A DNA stretch of 64,000 nucleotides from Paenibacillus sp. PCH8 (lineage in GTDB: Bacteria; Bacillota; Bacilli; Paenibacillales; Paenibacillaceae). A program made the position numbers and the translations under genes. The notes beneath the pieces were generated by a model, which was given only the letters and a program-made list of their open reading frames with translations, did not search any database and had not been told where the DNA came from. Positions within the stretch are counted from its first letter, which is position 1, and the number at the start of each line of letters is the position of its first letter. The stretch spans positions 1 to 64,000 of the forward strand of contig NZ_PKQK01000007.1 in the NCBI RefSeq assembly GCF_002968835.1. The letters are read 5' to 3'. Of this stretch, positions 17,979 to 27,369 are shown one piece after another.

Positions 17979-18884
17979 TTATTCGATATTCGCCGCTTGC
18001 TCACGAATCTTCTCCAGTTCCGCCTTCATCTCGACAACACGGTTCACCAGAGCCAAATGGTTGGCTTTTGAACCAATCGTATTAACTTCCCGATTCATCT
18101 CTTGAATTAGAAAGTCCAACTTACGACCTACCGGTTCCTCACTCTTCAGCAGATCCCTGCTCTGTGCAAAGTGACTGAGTAGACGCGTAAGCTCCTCCTC
18201 TATGTTAGAACGATCGGCAAACATTGCAATTTCCATACCCAATTTATGCTCATCAAAAGGGAAAGAGCCTTCTTCCTGCATCTCCGTAAGTCGCTGCCTT
18301 AACTTGTTGCGGTAATCACTCACCACAGTCGGTGCAAGAGCGAGCATCTCGGTATGCAGTGACTCCAGACGGATAATCCGCCGTTCCAAATCACTGGCCA
18401 GATGAAGACCCTCGACAGCACGCATCTGCTCCAGGCTAGACAGAGCCACCTTCAATCCTTCCTGCAGTACCCGCTCCCATTCATCCTTCTGCTCTTCCGG
18501 AATAGAACTTGTCCCATCCGAATGAACCATGACGTCTGGCAGCCCAAGCATATCCACAATACTTGGTTTGCCCTGCATTCCAAAGTGAGTCTCCAGCTTC
18601 TCTGCAGCCTGAAGATAGGCCCTGACCGCCTGCTCGTTCAGAACAGCGGGAAGAGCCTGGTCTTCTTCTTTTTCTTTCATTACATAAACATCAATCCGCC
18701 CACGCTTCAAACGGCTCTGTACCATCTTCCTCAAACCGTCTTCATAATACGTCCACTCTCTTGGCAGACGCATCATCACTTCGCAATAACGATGATTAAC
18801 AGATTTGATCTCTAATTGTACCTTATAGCCGCCAAAATGAAAGGCGGATTGACCGTATCCGGTCATACTGAATGACATCGGCAT
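17979..18884 (-). CDS. YicC/YloC family endoribonuclease
   Basis: YicC-family proteins are stress-related endoribonucleases. The sequence MSFSMTGYGQS and EIKSVNHRYCEV at the start and EMNREVNTIGSKAN near the end are the conserved family blocks, the last holding likely catalytic acidic residues. Two starts are possible, ATG 18882-18884 or ATG 18876-18878; neither has a strong ribosome site, so the first is given. About 301 residues, normal. It lies 13 bp after the methyltransferase gene and before remA. Confidence 0.93.
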   Translation of the reverse strand: MPMSFSMTGYGQSAFHFGGYKVQLEIKSVNHRYCEVMMRLPREWTYYEDGLRKMVQSRLKRGRIDVYVMKEKEEDQALPAVLNEQAVRAYLQAAEKLETHFGMQGKPSIVDMLGLPDVMVHSDGTSSIPEEQKDEWERVLQEGLKVALSSLEQMRAVEGLHLASDLERRIIRLESLHTEMLALAPTVVSDYRNKLRQRLTEMQEEGSFPFDEHKLGMEIAMFADRSNIEEELTRLLSHFAQSRDLLKSEEPVGRKLDFLIQEMNREVNTIGSKANHLALVNRVVEMKAELEKIREQAANIE

Positions 18885-18897
18885 CACATCCGTTTTA

Positions 18898-20787
18898 CTA
18901 TTGTAATTGATTATTAGGGTTGAAACAAGTAGGACATTGATGCTCCGACTTCTCCCATACATATTGAGTCAGTTCAGCCGTCATGCCGTAGAACATAAAA
19001 GGGGTCATCAGATAGATCCCCTTGAAATGTGCTGTTGCTACGTCCAGCAATTCCTTGGCAATCTTTACACCCATGGCACGACCCTCTTCACCTTCCAGAC
19101 CTGCCATGCGGGAACGCACTTCATCTGACAGTTGAATACCCGGAACCTCGTTGTGCAGATATTCTGCATTTCGACCGCTTGCCAGTGGCATGACACCTAC
19201 AAAAATAGGTACGTCCAAGTGCTTGGTTGCTTCATGCATAGCCACAATTAATTCAGGGTCATAGATCGGCTGTGTCATGATGTAATCTGCGCCAGAGGCA
19301 ATTTTCTTCTCCAGGCGCTGCACGGCTTTCTCCAGATATTTCACATTGGGATTGAACGCCGCTCCAATAACGAAGCCCGCTTTTTGCTTCAGCGGTTTAC
19401 CGGAGAATGCAACCCCATCGTTCAATTGTTTGATCATGCGTATAATTTCAAAAGAAGTCAGATCGTATACCGAGCTTGAACCAGGCAGATCGCCAAATCG
19501 TGCAGGATCACCTGTCACTGCGAGCACATGATTAATACCCAAGGCATCAAAACCCATCATATGTGACTGTGTACCAATCAGATTCCGGTCACGGCAGGCA
19601 ATATGCACGAGTGGACGGAGGCCCGTACGGTCCTGAACGAGATGACCCAGCGCCATGTTGCTCATACGTGTAACCGCAAGTGAATTATCAGCCAATGTCA
19701 ATGCATCTGCTCCGGCTGCTTTCAATATCTCGGCACCTTTCATGAACTTGGCAATGTCCAGATCACGCGGCGGGTCGAGTTCAACAATGACCGTGTGGCG
19801 CTGCTTGACCAAATCCACGATGGTTGGCTGCCCTCCACGTCCGGCACGTTCATCCACATTTTCGTGTAATACAATACGTGGTTTGAATTCTGACGGATCG
19901 GGTTCCAATATAGGCAAAGGTACAAATTCAGCAAGCGCCTCTTTAATGGCGGTAATATGATCCGGTGTTGTACCACAGCAACCGCCGATAATACGAGCGC
20001 CCAGATCAGCAAATTGCACTGCCGTCTGACCAAAGTACTCCGGAGTTGCACCATAACGGAACTGACCATCCACATAATCTGCTGCACCCGCGTTCGGATA
20101 GACAGACATCGGAATACCGATACGTCCGGAGACGGTTTCCATGGCACGCATAATCCCGTTCGGACCGGAGCGACAGTTAAAACCGATGACGTCCGCGCCC
20201 TGCTCCCGCATGATTCGGAAGGCTTCCGGCATCGTATATCCATCCAAAGTATGTCCTACATCCTCAACAGCAAACTGACCAATCACGGGCAGATCACTGA
20301 GCTTGCGCGCTTGCAAAAGGGCAATATCCATCTCCTCAATATCATAGAAGGTTTCAAGCAGAATGCCGTCTACCCCTTCATCGAGCAGAGCAAAGATCTG
20401 TTGTTGATAGAAACGTTTCAGTTCACTTGTCGACACATTTGTCCGCTTGCCACCGCGAATGGAGCCAACTGCACCAAGAACATAACCGGTATCTCCCGCG
20501 ACTTCTTTGGCAATACGTACACCCGCACGGTTCACATCCTCCACCTTGGACTCCAGGCCGAACTTGGACAACTTGTCGTAATTGGCAGAGTACGTATTCG
20601 TCTCGAATACTTCTGTACCTGCATCTCGATAACGTCGATGTACATCAGCCACCACTTCCGGTGAAATCAAGTTCAACTCTTCATATGAGATCCCCACCGG
20701 AAATCCCATTTGGTACAGAAATGTTCCCATTGCCCCATCTCCAACGAGAACCCGTTCCTGCATAGCCTTGCGCAAATCTGCCTTCAT
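18898..20787 (-). CDS. Bifunctional homocysteine S-methyltransferase/methylenetetrahydrofolate reductase
   Basis: This YitJ-like fusion has an N-terminal homocysteine methyltransferase (residues about 1-290) and a C-terminal MTHF reductase (about 310-610). The first domain shows LVGDGAMGTFLYQMG and the zinc cysteines in GFNCRSGPNG and IIGGCCGTTP. The second shows VELDPPRD, HIACRDRN and DYIMTQPIYD, the flavin and folate barrel segments. The start follows a GGGGGGAAAAGGG site. In B. subtilis yitJ is controlled by a SAM riboswitch; the roughly 160-bp upstream region here shows no recognisable SAM-I core. It stands between dapF and yicC, an insertion relative to B. subtilis. Confidence 0.93.
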   Translation of the reverse strand: MKADLRKAMQERVLVGDGAMGTFLYQMGFPVGISYEELNLISPEVVADVHRRYRDAGTEVFETNTYSANYDKLSKFGLESKVEDVNRAGVRIAKEVAGDTGYVLGAVGSIRGGKRTNVSTSELKRFYQQQIFALLDEGVDGILLETFYDIEEMDIALLQARKLSDLPVIGQFAVEDVGHTLDGYTMPEAFRIMREQGADVIGFNCRSGPNGIMRAMETVSGRIGIPMSVYPNAGAADYVDGQFRYGATPEYFGQTAVQFADLGARIIGGCCGTTPDHITAIKEALAEFVPLPILEPDPSEFKPRIVLHENVDERAGRGGQPTIVDLVKQRHTVIVELDPPRDLDIAKFMKGAEILKAAGADALTLADNSLAVTRMSNMALGHLVQDRTGLRPLVHIACRDRNLIGTQSHMMGFDALGINHVLAVTGDPARFGDLPGSSSVYDLTSFEIIRMIKQLNDGVAFSGKPLKQKAGFVIGAAFNPNVKYLEKAVQRLEKKIASGADYIMTQPIYDPELIVAMHEATKHLDVPIFVGVMPLASGRNAEYLHNEVPGIQLSDEVRSRMAGLEGEEGRAMGVKIAKELLDVATAHFKGIYLMTPFMFYGMTAELTQYVWEKSEHQCPTCFNPNNQLQ

Positions 20788-20953
20788 CCCTTTTCCCCCC
20801 GCCTGCTGTGATCATTTCATACTAATGTAACACAAAAAACGCTAACAAAACGAAGAAAAACACAGGTTTTTGTTGAATATCCAGCTCATATGGACTTTCT
20901 TGCCACACAGCTCCCGGTATGTCTCTGTACAGGAGACACACACTATCCCTTGA

Positions 20954-20977
20954 CAAAAAAAGAGGCCCGCAGGCCTC
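20954..20977 (-). terminator. Terminator of dapF
   Basis: In minus sense GAGGCC-TGCG-GGCCTC is followed by seven T, a textbook intrinsic terminator. Confidence 0.93.
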
Positions 20978-20998
20978 CTCGATTAAACCATCCACTTT

Positions 20999-21832
20999 TT
21001 AGGATGTTACTCCCTTAAAAACAACTTCAGCAGGTCCAGTCATGTACACATGATTGTCAGCTTCATTCCACTCAATGTGGAGATCCCCACCCTTGAGGCT
21101 GATGACAGCTGTACGATCTGTATGTCCATTCAGAACAGAGGATACGAGGGTTGCGCAAGCTCCGGTTCCGCAGGCAAGTGTTGGGCCAGCTCCGCGTTCC
21201 CATACACGCATGTCTACATATCCACGGTCAGAAACTGTCGCGAATTCCACATTGATTTTTTTCGGGAACATAGGGTGTACTTCGAGAAGAGGTCCCCATG
21301 TCGTGAGATCAAAATTCACAGCATCATCCACATAAATGACCGCATGAGGGTTGCCCATGGATACAGCAGTAAATTTGAATGCATGTCCATTGGCTTCAAT
21401 ATAGTGATCGACCACGGGATTAGCATCCACCGTTGTAGGAACTTGAAGACCGTTCAGGATGGGCTCACCCATATCCACACGAACTGTTTCCACTTGACCA
21501 TCACGAATGTTGAGGCTCACAGGTTGTACCCCTGCACCAATGGTTTCAATGGTAATCTGCTCCTGGCTGACATGCCCATGATCGTATACATATTTGGATA
21601 CACAGCGGATCGCGTTACCACACTGCTCTGCCTCTGATCCGTCCGAGTTCATGATGCGCATCTGGAAATCCGCCTTCTCCGAAGGCAGTATATAAACCAG
21701 GCCGTCCGCACCGATACCAAAGAACCGGTTGCACCATTTCACAGCCAATTCCGCAGCATCTGCCGGAAGCTCTTTTTCACCAAATATAACGATAAAATCG
21801 TTCCCAAGTCCGTGCATTTTCGTAAATTCCAT
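20999..21832 (-). CDS. dapF: Diaminopimelate epimerase
   Basis: DapF converts LL- to meso-diaminopimelate for lysine and peptidoglycan. Both catalytic cysteines are present: Cys71 in EAEQCGNAIRC and the second in TLACGTGACATLV. The start used, ATG 21830-21832 (MEFTKMHGLGND), has AAGGAG 11 bases upstream; a GTG four codons earlier abuts the ribosome site. About 277 residues. A perfect inverted repeat TTTGGCAG/CTGCCAAA (21,849-21,868) ends just before the ribosome site and could affect translation. Confidence 0.96.
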   Translation of the reverse strand: MEFTKMHGLGNDFIVIFGEKELPADAAELAVKWCNRFFGIGADGLVYILPSEKADFQMRIMNSDGSEAEQCGNAIRCVSKYVYDHGHVSQEQITIETIGAGVQPVSLNIRDGQVETVRVDMGEPILNGLQVPTTVDANPVVDHYIEANGHAFKFTAVSMGNPHAVIYVDDAVNFDLTTWGPLLEVHPMFPKKINVEFATVSDRGYVDMRVWERGAGPTLACGTGACATLVSSVLNGHTDRTAVISLKGGDLHIEWNEADNHVYMTGPAEVVFKGVTS

Positions 21833-22016
21833 AACCTTGCCCACTCCTTTTGGCAGTCTGCTGCCAAAGCATTATCTTGCTCTTCTACAGGGTCACCATA
21901 GACGTTCATATTCAACATTTGAATACCAAAAAAGCTACCCTGCAAAATGCCAAAGCTTCCGCTTTGAATCATTTTGAGGATAGCATAACGAAACGGGTAC
22001 GGAAAAGCTATTGATT

Positions 22017-24872
22017 TTATGCCGAAAACTTTGTACTTTTCGGTACGAAGCGTCCAGGACCCACGCGGCGACGGTTGCGACGGCCTCCCCAGACGCTGCC
22101 AGCTCCCATGAGGAACGTTGGAATGCCTGCGGCAACAATGGAGAGCGCCCACTCACGCATACCCAGAGGTACCGTTTTGAAGATCGGTTGCAAAGGTTCA
22201 ACGTACATCACAACCAACATCAGCACAACCGATGAAATGACGGCCAGAACAAGGTACTTGTTCTGTAGCGGATTCCGATGAAAAATCGACCGTGAACTGC
22301 GGCAGTCAAAAACATGAATGAGTTGAGCCAGAACGAGTGTAGCAAAAGCCACAGACTGTGCTTTGATCAGTTGACCCGGGTTATCCGGTGCAGCCTGAAG
22401 AGTAAGCCAGAAGGCCCCGAGTGTACATAATCCGATCAATACACCCCGGCTGACGATTTTCCATCCCAGTCTGCGGGCAAAAATATTTTCCTTGGCACCC
22501 CGAGGCTTGTGTTCCATCAAATCCTTTTCAGGCTGATCCACACCCAGCGCCATGGCAGGCAAGCCATCCGTCACCAGGTTAACCCACAGAATCTGAATAG
22601 GCACGAGCGGCAACGGCAAGCCCATCATCATCGCAAAAAACATAGTCAAAATCTCACCTACGTTCGATGCCAGCAAATAACGGATAAACTTGCGGATGTT
22701 CTCATAAATATTACGGCCTTCTTCAATGGCAGCCACAATGGTCGAGAAGTTATCATCACTCAGAATGAGTGCGGAAGCTTCCTTCGTGACATCCGTACCT
22801 GTAATGCCCATCGCTATACCGATGTCAGCCGCCTTAATGGCTGGAGCATCATTGACCCCATCTCCCGTCATGGCGACGACATGTCCCTTGCGCTGGAACG
22901 ATTTCACGATGCGAAGTTTGTGTTCCGGCGATACTCTGGAGAACACATAAATGCCCTCTACCTGTTTATCCAGTTGTTCATCCGTCATACCTGCCAGTTG
23001 CTGTCCACTTAGTGAAGCTCCTCCGCGCGGAAGAATCCCCAGTTGATGGGCAATCGCCTCTGCCGTGGTTCCATGGTCCCCTGTGATCATTACGGTACGT
23101 ATGCCGGCCTTACGGCAAGTTGCAATCGCATCTCGCACTTCACGCCGCGGCGGGTCGATCATACCTGCAAGCCCTACGAATACAAGTTGACTTTCGGCAG
23201 CATGTTCGTCAGCCACTTTTTCTTCCGGCCGCACTTCACGGTAGGCCATACCCAGGACACGCAGTGCTGATCCGGCCATACTTTCATTGGCTGCCATGAC
23301 TTTCTGCCGCAGCGTTCCGGTGAATGGTACTACCCTGCCTTCCCATAAAATATAGCTACAGTGTCCAATCAGCACATCCGGTGCACCTTTGGTATAGATC
23401 ATTCGTCCACCCTGATGATGTACCAGAACAGACATGCGTTTCCGCTCCGAATCAAACGGGAACTCTTGCTGACGTGTATACAACTCTTTGAGTCCTGCCG
23501 GGGTCAGGCCCATCTTGGATGCGAGTGTAACCAGAGCTCCTTCCGTTGGATCGCCTTTCAGCTCCCAAAAAACACGATCTCCCTTAACCGCTTCTTCGGG
23601 TTGCTCCCCTTTTTTCCGGCCATTCTTCCCGTCTTTTTTGGGTTCCTTGCCCTTTTTCTTATTTCCCGCCTCGTTCGCAACAGACTCGACAATACTGGCA
23701 TTATTACACAGCGCGCTAATCTGGAGCATTCTTCTTAATGACTGGTCACTCTTCAGCTCCACCAACCGGTCATTCTCCAGCATGTTTCCTTCGGGTGCAT
23801 ATCCGTCCCCGGTCACCTTAATACTACGACCCTCCAGCCATACATCCGTCACTGTCATCTTGTTCTGGGTCAACGTGCCTGTTTTATCCGAGCAGATTAC
23901 GGATGCACAGCCAAGGGTTTCGACGGAAGGCAGCTTTCGTACAATGGCTTTTCGTTTGATCATTCGTTGCACGCCGAGTGCGAGTGCAATCGTGACTATG
24001 GCAGGCAAGCCCTCCGGAATGGCAGCCACCGCGAGGCTAACCCCTGCCAGAAACATGCCAACGGCTGGTTGTCCATGCAATATTCCTGCGACAACGACCA
24101 TCACGGTTAAGCCCAATGCAACAAAAATCAAAATTTTGCCCAATTGTTCCAGTCTGTGCTGTAGTGGGGTCTCCTGTTCTTCCGTATTCTGGATCAGATC
24201 GGCGATCTTGCCCATCTCCGTCTCCATGCCTGTACGGATAACCACCCCTTTGGCTGTGCCACGAGTGATCATGGTTCCCATGAAACCAATGTTTTTCTGA
24301 TCACCAAGTGGAACATCTTCGTCGGCGATTGGACGGCAATGTTTGCTTACGGGAACCGATTCACCGGTAAGTGCCGACTCCTCGACATCCAGGCTGTTCG
24401 TCTCCAGCCAGCGCACATCCGCAGGTATACGGTCACCACTTTCCACCATAATAATATCACCGGGCACAAGCAGTTTGGCAGCCAGATGCACTTCCTGGCC
24501 CGACCGAAGCACTTTGGCAAGAGGAGCCGACAACTGTTTGAGTGCACGAAGCGATCGCTCCGCCCGAAATTCCTGTACGAAACCCAAAATAGCGTTCAGA
24601 ACGATAATCGCAACAATCGTTACCGCATCCAGATACTCTCCAAGCAATCCGGATACCAGCGTTGCTCCCATCAACACCAATACCATAAAATCCTTGAACT
24701 GATTCAAGAGCAGTGTGATTGGAGATATGCGTTTCCCCTCGCTCAGCTCATTTGAACCGGCGGCTACCCTCTTCTCTGCCACAGCTTCATCTGTTAACCC
24801 CTCCTGCGGGCTGACGCCAAGAGTGTTGCGAAGCTCTTCATCGTTTAATTGATGCCACTTGGTATGTTCCAT
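22017..24872 (-). CDS. Cation-translocating P-type ATPase, SERCA-like Ca2+ pump (YloB family)
   Basis: This 951-residue pump uses ATP to export cations, probably Ca2+. It has the N-terminal cation-ATPase domain, the TGES actuator motif, phosphorylation site DKTGTLTQNKM, hinge TGDGVNDAPAIKAADIG, and the PEGLP of M4. Three C-terminal membrane pairs follow. A Lys-rich insertion (NKKKGKEPKKDGKNGRKKGE, roughly residues 405-425) interrupts the nucleotide-binding domain and is unusual. Its place next to rqcH matches B. subtilis yloB-yloA, although there the two genes run in the same direction. Confidence 0.93.
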   Translation of the reverse strand: MEHTKWHQLNDEELRNTLGVSPQEGLTDEAVAEKRVAAGSNELSEGKRISPITLLLNQFKDFMVLVLMGATLVSGLLGEYLDAVTIVAIIVLNAILGFVQEFRAERSLRALKQLSAPLAKVLRSGQEVHLAAKLLVPGDIIMVESGDRIPADVRWLETNSLDVEESALTGESVPVSKHCRPIADEDVPLGDQKNIGFMGTMITRGTAKGVVIRTGMETEMGKIADLIQNTEEQETPLQHRLEQLGKILIFVALGLTVMVVVAGILHGQPAVGMFLAGVSLAVAAIPEGLPAIVTIALALGVQRMIKRKAIVRKLPSVETLGCASVICSDKTGTLTQNKMTVTDVWLEGRSIKVTGDGYAPEGNMLENDRLVELKSDQSLRRMLQISALCNNASIVESVANEAGNKKKGKEPKKDGKNGRKKGEQPEEAVKGDRVFWELKGDPTEGALVTLASKMGLTPAGLKELYTRQQEFPFDSERKRMSVLVHHQGGRMIYTKGAPDVLIGHCSYILWEGRVVPFTGTLRQKVMAANESMAGSALRVLGMAYREVRPEEKVADEHAAESQLVFVGLAGMIDPPRREVRDAIATCRKAGIRTVMITGDHGTTAEAIAHQLGILPRGGASLSGQQLAGMTDEQLDKQVEGIYVFSRVSPEHKLRIVKSFQRKGHVVAMTGDGVNDAPAIKAADIGIAMGITGTDVTKEASALILSDDNFSTIVAAIEEGRNIYENIRKFIRYLLASNVGEILTMFFAMMMGLPLPLVPIQILWVNLVTDGLPAMALGVDQPEKDLMEHKPRGAKENIFARRLGWKIVSRGVLIGLCTLGAFWLTLQAAPDNPGQLIKAQSVAFATLVLAQLIHVFDCRSSRSIFHRNPLQNKYLVLAVISSVVLMLVVMYVEPLQPIFKTVPLGMREWALSIVAAGIPTFLMGAGSVWGGRRNRRRVGPGRFVPKSTKFSA

Positions 24873-25224
24873 GCTTCAAGATTCCCTCCCAGTCTGTATT
24901 TCATCTGCAAAATAAGCTCACTGCTTCACCGGCGCGCTGGTCAACAGGCTGTACACAATGCCGGACAAACTACCTGCTCTATATGTATTCGGACAGGTCT
25001 GCAATTAGCACCCGGAAGGTGAATCCTTTCCCTGATGGACAGAATAGGCTAGAATAAAAGTCTGCGATGTTCTCTGCGCAGTACCGATTCCAGTGTTCAA
25101 CTGCAAGCAACGAAGAATATGCAGCCGGTCCTGGTTTTTACATAACCTGGTTGCTCGTTTCAGTTATAGATGAAGCATCTAGCATAATATCATGCAGATG
25201 CTCGATAGAGAGGAAGTGGATAAA
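24873..25224. other. Divergent intergenic region between the Ca2+ ATPase and rqcH
   Basis: This 350-bp space should contain promoters for both divergent genes. I see an inverted repeat AGCATCT/AGATGCT near 25,167-25,204 and AT-rich patches, but no confident -35/-10 pair, gene or riboswitch. Confidence 0.4.
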
Positions 25225-26991
25225 ATGGCATTGGACGGCATCGTAACACGAGCCATTGTTCATGAACTGCAAGGCTGCATTGGCGGACGTATCAGCAAAA
25301 TTCATCAGCCTAATGGTCATGATGTAGTTCTCACACTGCGTGCTCAGCGCGGAAATAGTAAATTGCTTGTTTCGGCAAGCCCAACATATCCCCGTGTACA
25401 TTTTACGGAAAAGACATTCCTTAACCCCACTGAAGCACCTATGTTCTGCATGCTGCTTCGCAAGCATTGTGAAGGGGCAATCATTGAAGAGATCCGCCAG
25501 ATTGGCATGGAACGTATCATTCATATCGATGTGCGCCAGCGCGATGAACTGGGTGATGTGTCTATGAAACGGATCATCATTGAGCTGATGGGGCGTCATA
25601 GCAATATTATTGTCATGGACCCGGTCACAGGAACGATCCTGGATGGAATTCATCATGTGACTCCTTCCATCAGTAGTTACCGGGTGATCATGCCTGGATT
25701 TTCATATACGGAACCACCGGAACAACATAAGAGCAATCCATTGGAAGTAAGCAGAACTGAATTCGAAAACAGCTATAACACCTCTGAAGAAGAAGCTTCA
25801 CGCTGGCTTGTGAATTCGTTTAGCGGTCTTAGCCCATTAATCTCCGGAGAAATCACTTCTCGGGGATCTGCTGCTGAAAGCACAGAGTCAACTGTAATCG
25901 ATAGCGAGATCCGTATTGAGGCTGGAGCGCTCTGGAACGCTTTTGATTCCGTGATGGCACCCGTCAAAGACCATATCTACAGTCCCGTAACCGGAATGAA
26001 CGCCAAAGGCAAAATGATTTTCTCGGCCGTGCATCTTCATAGTATTCAGGACTTGGAGAAAACCTATGACACGATGAGCAAGTGCATGGAAGATTATTAT
26101 GGTGATAAAGCCGAGCGGGATACGGTAAAGCAGAGAGTGAGTGATCTGCTACGTTTTCTGCAGAATGAGCGCAGCAAGAACATCAAAAAGCTGGACAACC
26201 TGAATAAGGACTTGCTGGACGCGGACGATGCAGACAAGTTCAGACTTTGGGGTGAATTGCTGTTTGCCTCCCTGCATCTAGTCAGTAAAGGGGACAAGAG
26301 TGTAGAGCTTGTGAACTTCTATGATGAGAATCAAGCCAACATGACCATCCAGCTTGATCCGCTGCTTACACCGTCGGACAACGCACAGCGCTATTTCAAG
26401 CGATATAACAAATACAAGAACAGTCTGGCTGTCATTCATGAACAACTTGGCAAAACCAAAGACGAGATTGCTTATCTAGACAACCTTTTGCAGCAACTGT
26501 CCATTGCATCCATGAACGACATTGAGGAAATACGGGATGAGCTTGTGCAGCAGGGGTACCTTCGTGACCGTAACAAAAAGGGCAAAAAGAAAAAGAAAAA
26601 TGATCGCCCTACCGTTCATCAGTTCACGTCCTCAGAGGGCATTGATATCCTGGTGGGCAAAAACAATTTGCAGAATGAGTATGTGACCAACCGTTTGGCG
26701 TCTGCCAACGATACATGGCTTCATACGAAAGACATCCCGGGTTCGCATGTCGTCATTCGCAGTACAGACTTTGGCGAAGCAACATTGGAAGAAGCTGCTC
26801 AACTCGCGGCCTATTTCAGCCAAGCCAAAGAATCGAGCAGCGTACCTGTGGATTACACATTTATCCGTCATGTGCGCAAACCAAGTGGTGCGAAGCCAGG
26901 ATTCGTCATCTATGATCATCAGAAGACCTTGTTCGTCACGCCTAATGATGAATTGATCAAGAGTCTGCCATCCACCATTAAAAATGGGTAA
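25225..26991 (+). CDS. rqcH: Ribosome quality control protein RqcH (NFACT family)
   Basis: RqcH binds obstructed 50S subunits and adds C-terminal alanine tails that mark stalled peptides for degradation. The 588 residues contain an NFACT-N domain (MALDGIVTRAIVHELQG), a central coiled coil (about residues 280-440), a Lys-rich linker (KKGKKKKKNDRP), and the NFACT-R domain with DTWLHTKDIPGSHVVIR. The ATG at 25,225 follows GAGAGG; an in-frame ATG at 25,192 lacks one. Older annotation calls this family fibronectin-binding protein. Confidence 0.95.
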   Translation: MALDGIVTRAIVHELQGCIGGRISKIHQPNGHDVVLTLRAQRGNSKLLVSASPTYPRVHFTEKTFLNPTEAPMFCMLLRKHCEGAIIEEIRQIGMERIIHIDVRQRDELGDVSMKRIIIELMGRHSNIIVMDPVTGTILDGIHHVTPSISSYRVIMPGFSYTEPPEQHKSNPLEVSRTEFENSYNTSEEEASRWLVNSFSGLSPLISGEITSRGSAAESTESTVIDSEIRIEAGALWNAFDSVMAPVKDHIYSPVTGMNAKGKMIFSAVHLHSIQDLEKTYDTMSKCMEDYYGDKAERDTVKQRVSDLLRFLQNERSKNIKKLDNLNKDLLDADDADKFRLWGELLFASLHLVSKGDKSVELVNFYDENQANMTIQLDPLLTPSDNAQRYFKRYNKYKNSLAVIHEQLGKTKDEIAYLDNLLQQLSIASMNDIEEIRDELVQQGYLRDRNKKGKKKKKNDRPTVHQFTSSEGIDILVGKNNLQNEYVTNRLASANDTWLHTKDIPGSHVVIRSTDFGEATLEEAAQLAAYFSQAKESSSVPVDYTFIRHVRKPSGAKPGFVIYDHQKTLFVTPNDELIKSLPSTIKNG

Positions 26992-26993
26992 GG

Positions 26994-27184
26994 CTATATA
27001 AGTTGAACTAAAGATTATTTACACGGACACTACGATGACAGAATAACCTTCCAATCGCTGTTATGGATAAAGGCGAAGCTTATGCTTCCGAAGTAGCTTT
27101 CTTGCAGAAAGCTTTTAGCTCCGCTTTTTCAGGTTTTTTCTGTCCTCTCCGTTATCGTGTAAATGATTAGTTCAACTTATATAG
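26994..27184. mobile_element. MITE-like non-autonomous element with 18-bp perfect terminal inverted repeats
   Basis: CTATATAAGTTGAACTAA (26,994-27,011) is repeated exactly in inverted orientation at 27,167-27,184. The similarity continues imperfectly inward for about 40 bp (ATTTACACG, GACAGAA, AACC in both arms), so the whole 191-bp element can fold into a long hairpin. It encodes no protein. It begins 3 bp after the rqcH stop and lies before a strong terminator hairpin, as if inserted between the gene and its terminator. No clear target duplication beyond TA is seen. Copy number in the genome is unknown. Confidence 0.7.
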
Positions 27185-27200
27185 ATGTAACAGTAACAAT

Positions 27201-27242
27201 AGCAAAATCCCCTGAAGAGTAAACGGTTCAGGGGATTTTGCT
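27201..27242 (+). terminator. Strong hairpin terminator, probably of rqcH
   Basis: AGCAAAATCCCCTGAA (27,201-27,216) and its exact complement (27,227-27,242) form a 16-bp perfect stem with a 10-nt loop; the TTTT tract lies within the 3' arm. Structure is symmetric, so it may act in both directions. Confidence 0.75.
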
Positions 27243-27295
27243 AGTTGCATTGTTTGTTTGAATTAAATGTGAATCTAAGATTATTTATCTCCTTA

Positions 27296-27324
27296 TTGAA
27301 TATTAATTCATTTATATGTATAAT
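27296..27324 (+). promoter_or_regulatory. Sigma-A promoter for the GNAT gene
   Basis: TTGAAT (27,296-27,301) and TATAAT (27,319-27,324) are separated by exactly 17 bp, in very AT-rich DNA, about 45 bp before the acetyltransferase start. Confidence 0.82.
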
Positions 27325-27369
27325 AATTCAATTGTAGTGAATTAAAAACGATAATTAAGGATGTGTACC

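Noticed and set aside
20788..20953. SAM riboswitch upstream of the homocysteine methyltransferase gene
   Set aside because: The region is short and I cannot build the conserved SAM-I core or its terminator; only AT-rich DNA and minor repeats are seen.
24339..24755. Plus-strand open frames inside the Ca2+ ATPase gene
   Set aside because: They are antisense shadows of conserved P-type ATPase coding sequence.
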